Assembly: GCA_033239005.1 (NCBI GenBank)
Contig: BSQZ01000073.1
Coordinates: 248,001 to 312,000 of the forward strand
Origin: Lamellibrachia satsuma
Lineage: Eukaryota > Annelida > Polychaeta > Sabellida > Siboglinidae
Direction of reading: 5' to 3'
DNA length: 64,000 bases
Positions 23,311-40,259 of the stretch are shown in pieces. The number at the start of each line of letters is the position of its first letter. Within the stretch, counting starts at the first letter, position 1. A program made the translations under genes and the position numbers. The notes under the pieces are model-generated. The model was given only the letters and a program-made list of their open reading frames with translations. It had not been told where the DNA came from and did no database searches.

Positions 23311-25214
23311 CGACAATCGTTTAAATACAGCTGGATGAACCGGACTACCGTAGAATGGGCGTGTCGGTGACGTTAGTGCCCCTTTTACACGAAACCAGAG
23401 TCTGACTCGTTTGGGCGACATCTTGCACGTTGACCATCTCAGAAAATAAATTGTTGGATTTCACGAAAACTCTGCTGCATGTTGCCGACAAGGCAAACAC
23501 CAGAATACGCTTTTTGAAAAACATTTTTAATAATGCGGACATATTTGAATAATCTAAAGTCAAAATGTTGTCCGTCCTTTCGGTCAGCGGTGGTCAATGG
23601 TATGACTGCTGGTGCAAGGCATGTTGTCCGTACTACATGTCAACAGATCAGTTGAAACGACCAGTCCGGAGAAATCTTGCACTCTCTCATGTTCCAGCGT
23701 ATTTACCGCTTTGGACTAACACCGCTGTGTGAATGAAGCTTATGTTTCGTCTTTTCTTCCGAGTTAACGACTGTAGAGCAAGCTTTGTGGCACTTGGTGT
23801 GTCGCCTGTAAGATTATGTTTAATATCACCACAACACAACAGCGTGTAGCAACTACTGAGAACAACAGCAGCAACAGTAGCGTCCATGTCGTCGCAACTC
23901 AAGGATTATACCTGACTAATGAGTAGCGTTTGTGGTTGGATACTCGGCTGCCACCGTTGACGTCATACTAGCGAGTGGGAGAGAATCACTCCGACCCACT
24001 TGGCCATGGTCCAGTACTCTATGTGGGTCTTTCGGGACACCGCGTAGGCGTACCGAAGCCTAGTAATGATACGACATTCTAGGATTGTTACTAGGCTTGA
24101 TTATCTAGGCTACGTGGCGCCACCATCCTTAGAGTTTGGATTCACTTACACTTTTCATTATTTGGTCCTACTGATACCCGGATGTTTGCCCGGAATTTGG
24201 GTAGCCAGTCGAATTGACTCTTATAGTAACTCAACATACATGAGCAAAATGTTCGAAACTTTAAACTCACATTCTATTGACACAACTAACACTATATAAA
24301 TAAATGGGATTGATATTATGTAGTGTTCTCAGTGTAATTGCCAAAACAGATTCCACACACACCCGCTTTTGCGTCCGAACAGGTTTTGTGTTCGGTTATT
24401 AAAGGGCTAATTGTTTGGTTAAGTGTCTGAAATTACAAAAAGAAAACACATCGATACTGACATAAACAAACTCACTTGCCATTCTGTAGTCGTCCTTCGT
24501 CTTATCTTTTTTGTTTCATAACATATAATAATTTTTCAATTTGTGCTTGTAAAGTCATAATATAGTCATCGACATTAACTGATACTAAATTTAGGGATGG
24601 CATCAGTTGTGCATGTACTTGTGAACAATTCCTTCTCATATATCTAAAATTCATCGTAGGCCTATTTACAAAGTGGAAAACAGTGACACTAAACAGTTTC
24701 ACGAGTGACACTGAAGTAGGCCAATGGGTACTTGTTGCAGGTCACGTCTGTCGCATTGTCGAACAACCAGCGTTAGCCAATTATCGTTCTTCGTAGATTA
24801 GTCGGATGTGCATGCATGCGTAACTAATTTGAGATAAACTGACGCCGTGCTAGTCACTGACCACTACTTGGAGAGTTGAACTCGGCCTAGCAACACGTTG
24901 GCCACTATAAGAGCGAACAGTGCCATTGGAAAGTTTCACGGATATAACGAGAGAACATTATATGTAACAGTGCAACGGAGCGATACCTGAATTATTATCA
25001 GTGTGCGGGACATTTATCGGAGAAAAAACCACGGCAAACTGAACGGACGAAGGCGAAGGTTTGATTGTTTTTACTGTTAACATGTGTAATCGTACATACG
25101 TACATAATCATGTGTATAATCTTAAGTCAATGTTATCACTCCTCTACGTCTAAGTTATGTATATTTCTCGATATGTGTCTTGTTGTGTATGCTTGTGTCC
25201 CCCCCTTCTGTCTA

Positions 25215-25345
25215 TCTGTGAACTTCTGTCTCTGTCTGTCTGTCTCTCTGTCTGTCTGTCGATCTGTCGGCCTGTCTGTCTGTATGTCTGTATATCTGTG
25301 GGGTGGGCGGGGTGGGTGTGGTGGGTGGGGTGGGGGGCTTTTGCC
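25215..25345. repeat. CTGT microsatellite joined to a G-rich tract
   Basis: CTGTCTGTCTGTCTCT-type repeats (about 25,215-25,290) run into GGGGTGGGCGGGGTGGGTGTG and further G-runs (25,293-25,340). The G tract has four or more G3 runs with short loops, a canonical G-quadruplex pattern. Confidence 0.8.
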
Positions 25346-25498
25346 AGGACTGATTTTGTTCTATGGGGGTTTTGTCCGTACACCGTACATATACCATATT
25401 AAACAACCACATTTTTATTTTAGTGTTATTGTTGTACTTGTTATTTCTCAACCACGTGTAATGTTACTGGATCAACATACAACGTTATGTACCGATTT

Positions 25499-25575
25499 GC
25501 CCTGTTCGCACGATGCTGCACCTATTCGCACGATTATGCACCCATTCGCACGATTATGCACCAATTCACTCTGCT
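25499..25575 (+). repeat. 21-bp tandem repeat
   Basis: Three and a half copies of a unit like TTCGCACGATTATGCACCCA. Unit 2 copy at 48,685-48,760 has one base change (TTCGC to TGCGC). Confidence 0.75.
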
Positions 25576-26330
25576 TAACTCAACCATAGAGGCGCAAAGC
25601 TGTTCTGTGGTTCAGTGTGTTGATTACTGCCAGGTGGTTCTACGCGTGGTCGCGTTCTTTATTGTGAGTCCGACAAACTACCGCCGAGCTACACGTTCTG
25701 CTTGGATTAGATAGAAACAATTGCACGGTAAATCGTTCGTCTTGTATTAGACGAAGACATTTAACGGCTTGTTGCGTGATATCCGTGATATCCGTGCCAA
25801 CCGCTCCGTCCAAACTACTCGGCGCCGGTTGACAGTTGTGATATTGCGACACAATCGCTGTGCCGCTGTCTGTAGATGTTATCATTAGTGAAAGATCGTT
25901 GACTCACCGACCCGTTGTCTTAATGAAGCAGTGTTGCTTACACATATTTAACTCGTCGACAAAGAAAGACACACACGAAGTCGTGTTGTGCAATTCGATA
26001 AACATTCGTTAGTGCATGTTTACGAATACGTACAGTAGCTGAATTGTTTAATACAACAGCAAACACACAATAATTGTAGCATACATGTATAGCATTATTT
26101 AGTAGCACAGTAAACACAACATTGACCAGCATTGCACAATAAACATGTTAATAACTGAATGTTTATGTTGTGTTAACACATCACTGGACAAGCGAAGAAT
26201 CGGGGAGTTGAGGGAGGGAGGTAGGTGTGAAAGAGAGTTTCAAGAGGAAGCTGGTGATGGGACGATTAAAGTGGACTATGTAAAGTTTGGTGGAGAACGA
26301 AAGAGGAACGCAGCTAACGAAGATATTGCT

Positions 26331-26880
26331 CTCCGGGTTGTTTTCCCTCCCGTCTCCCCCACTTCTCCTTCCTCCTGTCTCCCGCAACCCCGGTTCGTCT
26401 TCCCTCCTGTCTCCCCATTCCCATCTCTCCTTCCCTCCTCCTCCTGTCTCCCCTACTCCCCTCCTCTCCTTCACCTCCTGGTTGTCTTCCCTCCCGTTCC
26501 TTTTCTCCTTCCCGTCTCCTTACGTCCTGTCTCCCTATGACCTGTCACCTTCCCTCCTCTCAGCTTCCTCCCAGGCTGAGGTGAGCTCTCCCTAGCATCT
26601 CTTGTGTCTTTCCACTTTATCGTCTACTGTTCTCTCACCGGAACTACTGGCACAACTCCCCCTGATCCTTCCCACCATTGCCACAACGAGCAGTCTCAGC
26701 TCTTTAACTCCACCTCTATTTCCTTCATCCCTGCGCATCCCCTACACTCAAAATGTAACTATCTGCCTGACCTCAGCCCAGGACTTTTTGCACCCAGACT
26801 TGACGAAATCTACCCAGTTACTACAACTGCCACAAATTACGTGCCTTGTGGCCTTTAATCAATGTTTGCACGGGGCCATC
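26331..26880 (-). pseudogene. Fragment of LINE A ORF1 at the duplication junction
   Basis: The unit-2 copy of 3,101-3,656. It holds the start of ORF1 with the zinc finger and part of the purine-rich linker, cut off at 26,331 where unit 2 begins. The esterase domain and ORF2 are missing, unlike LINE A. It has extra indels, including a broken start region near 26,865-26,880. Confidence 0.8.
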
Positions 26881-28073
26881 ACATGTTTACAGGATGATCT
26901 AGATAAATGAGTTAAATGGTCAGAAAAATAGCAAATGTTATTAAATTTTGAGAAGTGTAAATGCATACACATAGGACATGGAAACATGGATGAAGAATAT
27001 AAAATGGGGGGATGCTGTACTAGGTAGAACCACACAAGAAAAGGACTTAGGAGTAATATTTAGTGCTGACATGAAAGTCTTAGAGCAATGTGGGATTGCT
27101 GCTTCAAAGGAAATCAAATTCTAGGGCCAATTAGGAGAACTATCACGTATAAGGGTGTGTTTCAAAATGTGTCTCACCAGACCCCCCAAAATTAAAATCC
27201 TCACATCGAGGCAAAACTATTCATTGTTTCTAATACCCATATAAATACTCTTTCAAGAACAACTTTCAGTTTGCCAATATCTTGTTCGATGTTGATTTTA
27301 TAGCCTTTTTCTAATCGAAACTGAGAAAATTTATGTGAGTCTGGTGTTTGATGGACATTGCTATAAATAAAAAAATTGTGCTGAGATCTTTGAGGATATA
27401 ATTGCCCAAATTATGATAAAAACTACAAAATAATTTCCAATCTAAATTGGCCAATCATACTCCTCATTCTTTGGGATAATTAACATAATTTATGCAAGTC
27501 GCTTTAGAAATTATAATTTTTCATCCAAAAAGTTTTCAAAATACAGATAAACATTTTGGTATGGAAATACATTAAGCTATCAATTTTATAGTAAAGTTTG
27601 TCTACATAGTGAAAAAAATGGATTTGACTCCTTCCTACCGAAATATCATAAGACAAAAAGTTTCCATCCGATACAAAACCTGTCCATCTGACACTAAAAC
27701 TTTCCATCCACAATCTAAAACCAACAGGGATCAGATGTAAAAATTTTTTGATGCCCTGAAGCACTATTTATTAATTGCTCCATAGAGGTCTCTCTCTACA
27801 CTACACAAGAGGGGACAGCATTAGTACCTTTTGCATGCTGCCATTTGCATCACAAAAGAAATTTTCAGTTCCTGCAATCAGACCTTTGACATGAAAAAAA
27901 CTAGATGTTGGAGAACTTACTTCCATTGGTAAGGTATTAACTACAAAAAAATCTTTCTAGCAATAATTAGTTGAAGTTGCAAAAAATATGATTAAAAGTG
28001 AGATCATTTAAAACAGTGCTGGAACCTGCAAGAAATTCATTAGAGTGAAGACAAAATAAAAGCTAAGTGATAT

Positions 28074-28125
<52 letters not shown>

Positions 28126-29690
28126 GAGAATATAACTACCATTCATAGGAATTGTCTCCCATGTTGCAGAAGACTCTGATGATGTCTAGATTTCCACAAC
28201 AAGAATGACTTCTTTCTGTCATTAAGAAGTAGATCTTGTTTCACTCAAATGGTTGAAAACCCCAAAAACGCTGGTTCCTCCAGGCAGAACATGTGGTGTA
28301 AAAGCATTCAATTCATTTTAAAGCAAATTAACCAAGAATTTTGCAAATATTTCTTTGGTAAGAGGAATATGGTGAAGCAATGAGAAACTGCATTGTTAAG
28401 AATTGTATCCATAGTTTTTGAGCAAAAGCCAAACCTTAGTTTGTTGAAAATAGACCATATGTATATGTAGGCCTATGTACACTGGACAGCCTTGCATGGC
28501 ATTTAGATGACATTTCAATGTTCAATTTTCAATGAGTCACATTAATAAAACAGTTATTATATGATATCAAAATAAAATGTTGATGTGTTACTGGGTATCT
28601 ATGACTTCTAATTGTGAGTTCTTTATTACATGGGTTTCGGGAAGTTTGGATGACATTTTATCAACTGATGGATTTAACAGTTTATCATCCAAAAGAGGAA
28701 CCAGAGTGTTTTCTACAACATTTGTCAAGGAAACATGTGGATTATGGGGTGAAAATGCTGTTTTGTATTTCAATATCTGATGATTCCATCCGACGCTAAA
28801 AACATTTCCATCTGACACCAAAACAAATCACACCCAAGACGGAAAGGGGTTAATCTGGAAAAATATTAATTATCATGCCAGGTATTTGTTACCTCTCTCT
28901 GGTTCTTGATGAGTCTGTTTAAAGGGGCTGTCATGACAAAAGGGGTTAATTCTGATATCTGGTTACTGGTGCTATGAGGAGAGCCTTTCAGCCATATCTA
29001 TCCCAACAACAACCACTTACCTAGAGTGAGAACAGAGTGGTATGAGACCATGAATTTTTCAATTCCATCCAACACCATAATGGGCATTTAAACACACCCA
29101 TAGGGAGAAACAGTTAATTGAAATTTCTATACAAAGTAATAGTTAGACCACACTTTGGAATATTGTATTCAAGCATGGAGGCTGTATTGTAAAAAGGACA
29201 TAGACAAGCTAAAAGAATACGATGAAGAGCAACTAAAATGATTCTGAATCGAGAGACCTTAGTTAAAGCTACTTATTAAATGTGGGTTTGACAACACTAG
29301 AGACCAGGAGACTAAGAGGAGATCACAAATAGAAGTGTTTAAAATAGTGAACGGTTATGAGGATGTTGATAGGAATATATTCTTCAAACTTAAAGTATGT
29401 AGTAGAACCAGAACACAACAGCACTGTGTTAAGGTGCAGTGTAGGTTGACAAGAGAAAGTACTCTTTTCACAGAGGGTGATAAATGAATGGAACAAACTG
29501 CCAAATGATTGTGTTAATACTAGTAGTGTGAATATGTTTAAAATAGAATTGATAGATATCTGATAAAAGACTTACACACATAGATGAGAAAATTGTTGGA
29601 CTCTCGATAAGCCAATGGCTTCCTTGTCCACTTGCCATCTGGACAGGTTTGAAAAAATAATGATTTTGATTTTTTTAAACCTGGTATATA
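26881..29690 (+). mobile_element. Unit-2 copy of LINE B
   Basis: Same two parts as in unit 1 (26,881-27,152 and about 29,105-29,690), with many more single-base indels: RT-end motifs such as ETRRLRGD and SVNMFK fall in shifted frames. It is the most diverged segment of the duplication. Confidence 0.85.
27153..29099. mobile_element. Unit-2 copy of the 2-kb TIR element
   Basis: Begins GGGTGTGTTTCAAAATG as in unit 1, but the right end has lost two or three bases (CATTTAAACACACCC), so the inverted repeat is no longer perfect. The internal TCCATCYGACACCAAAA-like motifs are still visible but some are altered (for example GGTGTTTGATGG near 27,345). Confidence 0.7.
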
Positions 29691-30324
29691 GACATTTATA
29701 TAGATGTTTAAATTTGTAAACTTTTTAAACGTGTTCTATTCAAATCGATTTGGGTTCTTGTCTTAACAGAAGGTATGATTTTTGCTTATATAAAGACATT
29801 AGACAATGTCCACAAGGCCTCACCCCTGTAGTTGCATAATCTGTCTTGGAAAGGAAAGCATGCAGTGTGTCTGTGGCTGTAGCAGTGCTTATTATTGTTT
29901 GCTGAGAGGGTGGATTAGCACCTGTCCAGGGCTTTGTGTATTCTAAGGGTCTCTAACCAGAATACAAACTGGTACAGTATTAAACAACTGAGTCAACATA
30001 CTGAATTGGTAACAACTAGCACAAGCTCTAAGTGGACTTCAACTCAGGGTTTCTGACTTGAAAAGATACTTCCTCTGGAAGACAAGTTTGTGTGGCTTCA
30101 CTGCATTCAGAAAGGGAATAGCTCAAACATACACAATGTCATAAAATATTTGACTATCTGGTGTCAATACAGCTACACAAGTGTGCACACTTTGTGTTTT
30201 GTATTAAAAACATACAAAACTTTGTTGATCTCGACTCTTGTAAACAATTATTTGTGTTAAATTCATATAAATCAGCGATTAAAAACCGGAAGTAAAAAAA
30301 TCATAAATCAACAATTTTTTGGAG

Positions 30325-30400
30325 TGATTTACATCATGATTTAAATCAATTTAAATCAATGATTTAAATCATGATTTAAATCAAATGATTTAAATCAAAC
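30325..30400. repeat. Unit-2 copy of the TGATTTAAATCA array
   Basis: One additional partial unit compared with unit 1, plus a T-to-C change at its left edge. Confidence 0.8.
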
Positions 30401-31914
30401 AACCCTGCATCTGGAACTTGTTGTTTGGGATGGCAATCTTGTTAATTTTCCCGCATTGCTAATATCGGGCCTTTACCAAAACCAAAAGCTACAAAGCCTC
30501 AAAGCCAAGCCCAAGCTAATGCAAAGGGTCAAACACAATCAACTATAGCAATAGGCAATAGCCATCGACTAGTATGACTTCTTTTTCGCTGCTCGATAAT
30601 CAAAGGCATTTCACTCAAAATGACTTGCCCTTAATAAACTGTTTGTGCTCAATCGAATAAATAACTTTGGTGATTTAGAATATCGTACTCTAGTGCAGTG
30701 CCAGTTATCACTTCGGCATTATAGGTATGTGAGAATGACACTAATATCACTCTACGCGATGTGCCTCAATACCTGTGGATCAGAGCGCCAAAGCATGGTA
30801 TGCGATGCACCCGCTTTTGGTGTATGTAGTTCGTTTAATATTACAGTTAATAGAGAACGCAAAGTGTGATGACACAGTCCGCAGCCTCCCCTGCCTCCTC
30901 AAGTTTTCAGATTTTATCAATGGATGCGTTAGAAGTGGAAAAAAATTTAACAAAATATTTGGTCATAAAAGTCATCCATGCTTGACCCGAAGGTACATAA
31001 CTCGTGGTCTTGAAAACATAAATAAAGCGTAATATATATATTTATCCACATCTGTGCCAAATAGTATGAAAATCTATCGATTCCCAAATGTTTCTTTAGG
31101 CTGAAGGCATAAAGTAAGAGAGTACCCAGAAATAGGCAAGGCCGCCATTTCCCAGAATTTTCAGCGATTTTCAGCAGTATAAAATGCCTTCCAAAACCTT
31201 CATGTCGAACAGATTTAAGATAAATATGGCATAGAAATTAATTTAAATACTATTTAATATGTTCTGAACATGTCTGCTTCTTAAATTATACATCTATGGC
31301 GCAGATGTTTGATGATTTTATTAAGCCTTTTTCTGCAGTTTGTCTGATCGAGTTTGTCATTCAGGTCACGTGACCGATTTCCCCAACTTGATTGGCTGAG
31401 AGTCTTGCTTACATAACACAATCCACCATGTGCTTCATTGTGCTTGGGTTGTTTTGTCATGTTTGTAGTAATTAAATAGGAGTTTGTGACAACTGAATAG
31501 ATAATTTTGATTGACTTTTTAATGACAATGCAATTGGTCAAAGCACTACAGAGTGAAACAACAAAGAAATGCATGCAAACAATGAATTTCAGCTAGGTTA
31601 TTATTTATTTCATTTTTTATTATATCGTTAATATTTCACCCAATAAGCGGTCTTGTTACATGCTTAATCACGTTGGCTAGGGATGGCAAGATGGCACTTG
31701 CATCTCTAATCTGCGTAATAAAACGCCAGTGCTTATTCCACATGAAAAATCCTACACAGAAATTTTTATACTTGTCAAACGAAGCGTTTGACAGCATTGC
31801 CAAATAGTATGGCTGCAGCGATGGATCGTGTTGTTTTACCTCGCCGATGCCAGTCATAAACGTGGTTATGGCACTTAGATATAAATTCATCGCTTGATCT
31901 CATGCACATTGGAT

Positions 31915-32525
31915 CCTGCCAATACCCGGCCCTTCAAAGTGGCATCAACTGTTAAGGAGCAAGCAGGCAAGGGCAGGGCAAAACTTCTGCCAAGATGCCA
32001 CCAAAACACTTTGCAAAAGCTACTGCTTCTAACGTCAAGCAACATGATGTCATTGATGAGGATTTACACGTCAGGCACACCTCAATGCGCAAACATCACG
32101 ACTGCTCATAGGTGTGTTGGATGTCGGAGAAAACAAGAGTTGTGTAAGGCAGAAGACAACTGTCAGAACGACAGAAAACTACGTTTTGCTATGCTACTGT
32201 CACAGTTTGACTACATTTGTGTAGTACATCACACCGCCGAGTCACTCACTGCATGGCGCCGTCGTAGTTATCAACTGTTCAAGCCTAATACAATAGAAGC
32301 CCCATTCTACAGCTCTGCCCTGGGTTGAGGGAACATATGATTTTACTCATTGCTGTGGAGTAGAATGGGCTGAAAGAAGACGCGAAGCTGAAACAAAGTT
32401 TCAAAACAGTGTTTCCCATCTGTGCTGGGTGCAGGGATGGCTATGTGAAAGATGTGAATCACAGTTGGAACATTTCTGGCGAAAGCGTGTTGCGTCACAT
32501 TGTAATTTTTAAAGATTTAGTTTAA
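31915..32525 (+). pseudogene. Unit-2 copy of the Cys-rich coding remnant
   Basis: The frame 31,894-32,328 joins segments that are split in unit 1 (GTPQCANITTAHRCVGCRRK, KAEDNCQNDRKLRFAMLLSQ), while the last segment (CCGVEW onward) is shifted by one base. Comparing the copies suggests the ancestor was longer than either open frame. Unidentified. Confidence 0.3.
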
Positions 32526-35320
32526 CAGTATTCGTTGTTTTAATTAAACCAACTTTATTACATGATATCTACATTCAGCACTGGCTATTGCCATTGTGCA
32601 GACACTTTATCTTTATTTCAGTGTAATAAAGTGTGTCCATAAATTTACTGTAGTGTTAACAAAAATATAATATAAACAAATATTTCCCTACCTACCCTAC
32701 CTACCCTAAGTTTTTGGGCCCATTACCTGAAACACAAAATGTTTTTGTTTTTAGGCCTTACAAATGTTATATGGTGTGAACAGGATAGCATCACAGCATG
32801 AGGATGGGCTGTTTATGAGCTATCTTCACTACAAATTTGACCAAAATATTCCAACTATTAAGAAAGTTATGAAAATTTCTAGACTGTCTGGCCTTTGTTT
32901 CTACTGAAATCGCTTAATTAATTGATTATTAATTAATTAATAATTAATTAATCAATTAATCTCATTAAAATACTTCAGGTTTCTTATACTTTTAATAAGC
33001 TATCAGATGGTATTTACTTTTTGCCTATAGGTTGAAAATTGAGGAAGCATGTGTCATTTTGAACTTATGTTTTCTCATCAAACGCCACGAAAAGGTCACA
33101 ACCTTTTTTATGTTTTCCATTAAAACAAAGGTCAACCTTTTAGCAACTTTACAACATTTAAATTAACACAACTTCCACAATATTAGGCCTATTAAAATAT
33201 ATTTACACCACTGGAAACCTTTCCAATGATGTGAGTTAAAGTGATATCCAACAAACTTCATTTCGACTTGTTAAGCCGCCATGGCATTGGCATCGTGATT
33301 GTGTGTGAAGATTACACGCTTTATCACTTCTTATGACTTATCACTTGACTCTTGGTGTCGTTTAAGAGTTTAACGACCAACAGTAACATTTACCTTTATT
33401 ATGTTATTTTTTCAAGATTACCCTTTGCATATCGTATGCAGAGGAGATACCATCAGCGTCCAGACTACATTCGAATAACCAGCTTCGAATCCTAATCGAG
33501 ACGCTTCAGAATTCCCGTGTTTCGATGTAATCGGTCAATCGACTCTATGATTGTATCAATGATTTTTGCAAAACTTTTAAACTTACCGAACTGTTGGCAG
33601 CCTTAACACTCATTACCTACAATGACCTTACCTGAAATATAACGAATAACTGCTGTATTTCGACTTTACCGTGCAGTTATAACGCTGCAGAAGTAACAAC
33701 CACTTTTTTCAAAGCGCATATTTTTCCGCTTTAAAGTGACCAGTTTCCCAACAAGACACCAGGGCAGCACTTCAAGTCATTTATATTTCTACCGTGGACA
33801 GCGCATTACGCACTGGTAAGCATTTAGGGCAAGGTGGGGCATGTCCGCGCGTCTAAAGTACAATGTATCATAGCTAATGACCTGTTTATGCCGGAAGGGT
33901 AACATTTCGACTTGTTAATCTGTACATTTAGTAGTTTACTATTACTAGTTACCAAAATTCAACTCCACTAAGACTGCATGTGTTTTCAATGTGTATTGAT
34001 TACTGGTGTGCAGATATGCCCCAGAATACTTGGGCATATCCACACAGGCATGCGCGAATATACATCGAGTATTTCAGGCCTTTGCTACACAGCAGAATAC
34101 GAACACTAATGGTAAATTTCAGGCTGCACAACATCATATAGCTTGTGAGGTGTATCCATAAGTATTTTTGGGGTCAACTGCGTCCATATAAATGATATAA
34201 ACATAACCAGCTGTAGTTTATGTAATACAGCGGCCTAAACGTGGTGAAGTGGGTGGGTGATATTGGTCTGTCTCAATTACAGCGCACAAGGAAAGCCATG
34301 CGACGAAGAAAACCATAAGAACACACAATAAAAACTAAACTATCGTGTTATAAGTTTGTTTTCTGTCTTTAACGCATCCCACCTCAAAATCCCACTTCCC
34401 ACCTATTTTTAAACCAACCTCCCACCCCTCAATACATTTCCAGTATACCATTCTAGAGACAAATTCCACTTCAATGAACTTCTATAGCGCTTAAATCCTC
34501 AAGAACTTAACTTAAAACGTAAAACATGAAAATTATATATGTAAAAGCACGTCTTCTGCAATAGTATATAACATTACTAGGGTTGGCAAGTATTGTCTGT
34601 CAGTATGTCGGCAAGTTAATTTATACCGTTAGACTGTCGTAAACAACATGTGCATTTAACAAATCTTGACAATATTTTTGTCAAAGTACTTTGTAACATT
34701 AATAACATTTCCAATGAATCGCTGGTCAACACACGCGAAGGTAAGCCACGTAGAATTAGGGTAATTGACTAGATAATTACTTTATTGTTCCTCAATTTGC
34801 GGCGTAAAGCACGAAGGATTTTTCTATAGACTATTTCTAAGAAGTTTTGTGAAACTTGTACCACACGATGGTTTATAGGAGAGATTTGGTGCACAACTGA
34901 TTCATATCTCACTGATCGACACGGCGATTACCGAGCTAATCACCGACGATTCTGATGGTAGCACTGAAAGCGATCGTGAGAATTCAATGGAAGGCGATTA
35001 GCCGGATCACATGCAGGTTCTGGCCAAATATGCAACGTGGACGGCAAAGATAATCACACCTCAGACACGGCATTGATCTCTCACGTGGATTGGCTTCATC
35101 GCGTGATTAAAGCTCATGGTATGGACAATGCTAATTAAACGAAAGCATCGAAACGTGAAAATACTCTTGTTGAAATACAGCTCTGCAGGTTGTTCGCACG
35201 CGTGCATGCATGCAGACGGCATGTGATCTGGTCGGACTAACCGGTAGGTAGGTAACCTTTCATGTAGTCACTTATTAACTCGTGCGTTTGTTATTCCATT
35301 CCCATGGGAAGTTTAACATA

Positions 35321-38918
<3,598 letters not shown>

Positions 38919-39904
38919 TATACACCTGGATGAAGAGTTCGCTGACCAAAGACCCTTGCACCGTTGTTTGTGATATCGTCTACATTAATGGTCGCCTCTT
39001 CGTCTGGTTCAACCAAGCCCACGGCTGTGTCGCCATATCCCACCAAGTTACAGTAGAATTATAATGCCGCACCTTTTGCCAATTGCGTGCATGTCGGCTG
39101 CGTTACGGGTTCCGGCTTTGTGTAAACATTGGGTCATTTATTCATTGCACGATGGGAATCATGTCGGACAATGTGTCATATGATTACTTACTGCACTTTA
39201 TGACTTCACCGACTCTTATAATTACTAATAAACTGAATGCGATTTGAATCGGTTCTCTGTAGGTACAGCCAAATCGCCGACTACTTTGAAATCTAGTTGA
39301 CGCGCGCGCTGTTTGCGTGCGGGTGTGTGTGCGTGCGTGCGTGCGTGCGCGTGTGTTCTCGTGTGTACGCGTATGTACGCGTATGTACGCGTACGTACGC
39401 GTGTGTACGTGTGCGCGTGAGACAAAACGAACATAATCATTGTGTACAAACCAATCAGACTAAACAAGGTATTATGCTTAACGATTTTAGTTTGTCGAGC
39501 CTCTGAGTTCGGGCAGAACTACCAAGTGTACCGTTTTGGGGGTAGAACTACCAATGTTTCCTCATTTTATTGCATAATCAACCGCTCTACCGCTTTCGAG
39601 CCAAAATCTACCGCCAAACCGCAACTTTAAGGTAAACAAATTATTTACTTATTTCTATTCCAAGTATAGGGTAAAGTGGAGCAAGGAGCCTTTTTAGTAA
39701 GACGCTCCTCGTATTTCCAACAACAATTTGTATAGAATTATAGATGGTACATGACAATTCGGAGTACCCTGTATTACTTAGTTAACAAGTGCGTATTACT
39801 CTATTCACTGTCCTCGGATATTGGCGTATAAACTACATTAATTTTCGTTCTTATTATTTCCTAAATAAATTAAATTCATCACACACAAGTTGAACTCATT
39901 GATC

Positions 39905-40110
39905 ATGAGTCAGCAAGCAAAGGGGAAGGAAAGCTAAAGGGAAGTCACTGCCGGCTAGACGAGAGACAGAGAACGGAACCAAGGACGCATCGAAGCAGCC
40001 AACAAGAAGACGCTTCAGCGATGATGTGAAAGAATGGCCGCGTGTTATATGCGGCGAGCCCTTCGACAACTGTAGACTTCGAGAGGTGTGGGCCCAGTGT
40101 CAGCCATGCA
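39905..40110 (+). pseudogene. Unit-2 copy of the second PHD-type fragment
   Basis: Same EWPRVICGEPFDN and WAQCQPC motifs as at 16,657. One G is missing in the Lys-rich start, so the ATG frame is shifted. It ends in the shortened CATA/CACGCG microsatellite (40,103-40,180). Confidence 0.5.
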
Positions 40111-40259
40111 TGCACGCATGCATGCATACATACATACATACATACATACATACACACGCGCACGCGCACGCGCACGCGCAAGCGCAAGAGCACGCTCAAG
40201 CACAATCACACGCACACGATCAACACACAGTGCCAAAGCAAGACACTTGGGAAAAATAG

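Larger units (their letters stand above)
22320..25060. other. Non-genic stretch with strong inverted repeats
   Basis: No supported gene. Notable structures: GGGGCAAGACGCCCCC and GGGGGCGTCTGCCCC flanking a 12-base loop (about 22,546-22,588), followed by GGTAAGACGCCCAC; a perfect 22-bp palindrome with half-site ACAGCGGTAGA (22,903-22,924); and AAGCCTAGTAA/TTACTAGGCTT with a 21-base loop (24,056-24,098). A minus-strand frame at 23,902-23,687 has a hydrophobic start but no supporting evidence. Confidence 0.5.

Noticed and set aside
23687..23902. Small minus-strand protein with a signal-peptide-like start (MDATVAAVVLSSCYTLLCC)
   Set aside because: Short, no family, no clear promoter or splice support, and the C-terminus differs between units because of indels.
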